A stretch of DNA of 23,190 bases from the NCBI RefSeq assembly GCF_035486915.1, contig NZ_DATHMR010000179.1, positions 1 to 23,190 on the forward strand. Direction: 5' to 3'. This DNA is from Dyella_B sp035486915. GTDB taxonomy: Bacteria; Pseudomonadota; Gammaproteobacteria; Xanthomonadales; Rhodanobacteraceae. The notes under the pieces are model-generated. The model was not told the DNA's origin. It saw nothing but the letters and a program-made list of their open reading frames with translations, and ran no database searches. The position numbers and the translations under genes are program-made. Below, one piece after another: positions 23,065-23,190 of this stretch (positions are counted from its first letter, which is position 1; each line of letters begins with the position of its first letter).

Positions 23065-23190
23065 GCTCGGCTCCCCGTGCCGGAGCGCAGGTCCACGGAC
23101 CGGCCCCGACTGAGTTCATGGCTATTGGAACGTCGGTGGCGTCCAGGAGACGCGCCATGCATGCCATGTTGGGAATCATGACACAAAGCG

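Overview
The window reads like a chromosomal segment of a moderately high-GC Gram-negative bacterium, most likely a gammaproteobacterium of the Xanthomonadales/Lysobacterales (Rhodanobacteraceae-like, for example Dyella, Rhodanobacter or Luteibacter). This rests on a propeller-type (Reg_prop/Y_Y_Y) sensor kinase, a TonB-dependent receptor, a Tat-exported multicopper oxidase, lipoproteins and outer-membrane barrels, and a dispersed hairpin repeat. The assignment is inference from protein style, not a database match. I see no rRNA, tRNA, CRISPR array or insertion sequence.

Layout. 1-1770: a LysR regulator (cut by the left edge) divergent from an aldo/keto reductase. 1751-2610: a visibly AT-richer patch with a small basic hypothetical ORF, a GFA-family (glutathione-dependent formaldehyde-activating) gene and, directly upstream of that gene, a well-formed integron attC site. 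2773-5820: a large orphan sensor histidine kinase. 6083-10671 (minus strand): a DUF4386 membrane protein, the chromate transporter ChrA translationally coupled to a multicopper oxidase, and an AraC regulator that appears almost leaderless. 10751-12438: a secreted hypothetical protein and a small outer-membrane barrel. 13030-17961: an NCS2-like permease with a DUF3574 lipoprotein, divergent from a TonB-dependent receptor, which together could be a nutrient-uptake module. 18091-21398: an exported alpha/beta hydrolase, a chimeric remnant joining a YCII-type start to a VOC-type end, a peptidase E homologue preceded by a coupled 13-codon ORF, and a glutathione S-transferase. 21511-23064 (minus strand): a membrane c-type-heme sensor (DUF3365/Tll0287-like plus HAMP, no output domain) followed 3 nt later by a TIR-domain protein.

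The most interesting items are the heme-sensor/TIR pair, the lone attC with its GFA cassette gene, the YCII-VOC fusion scar, the MCO-ChrA coupling, and six copies of a GTCCGCTT...AAGCGGAC hairpin that all lie between genes and all point the same way.
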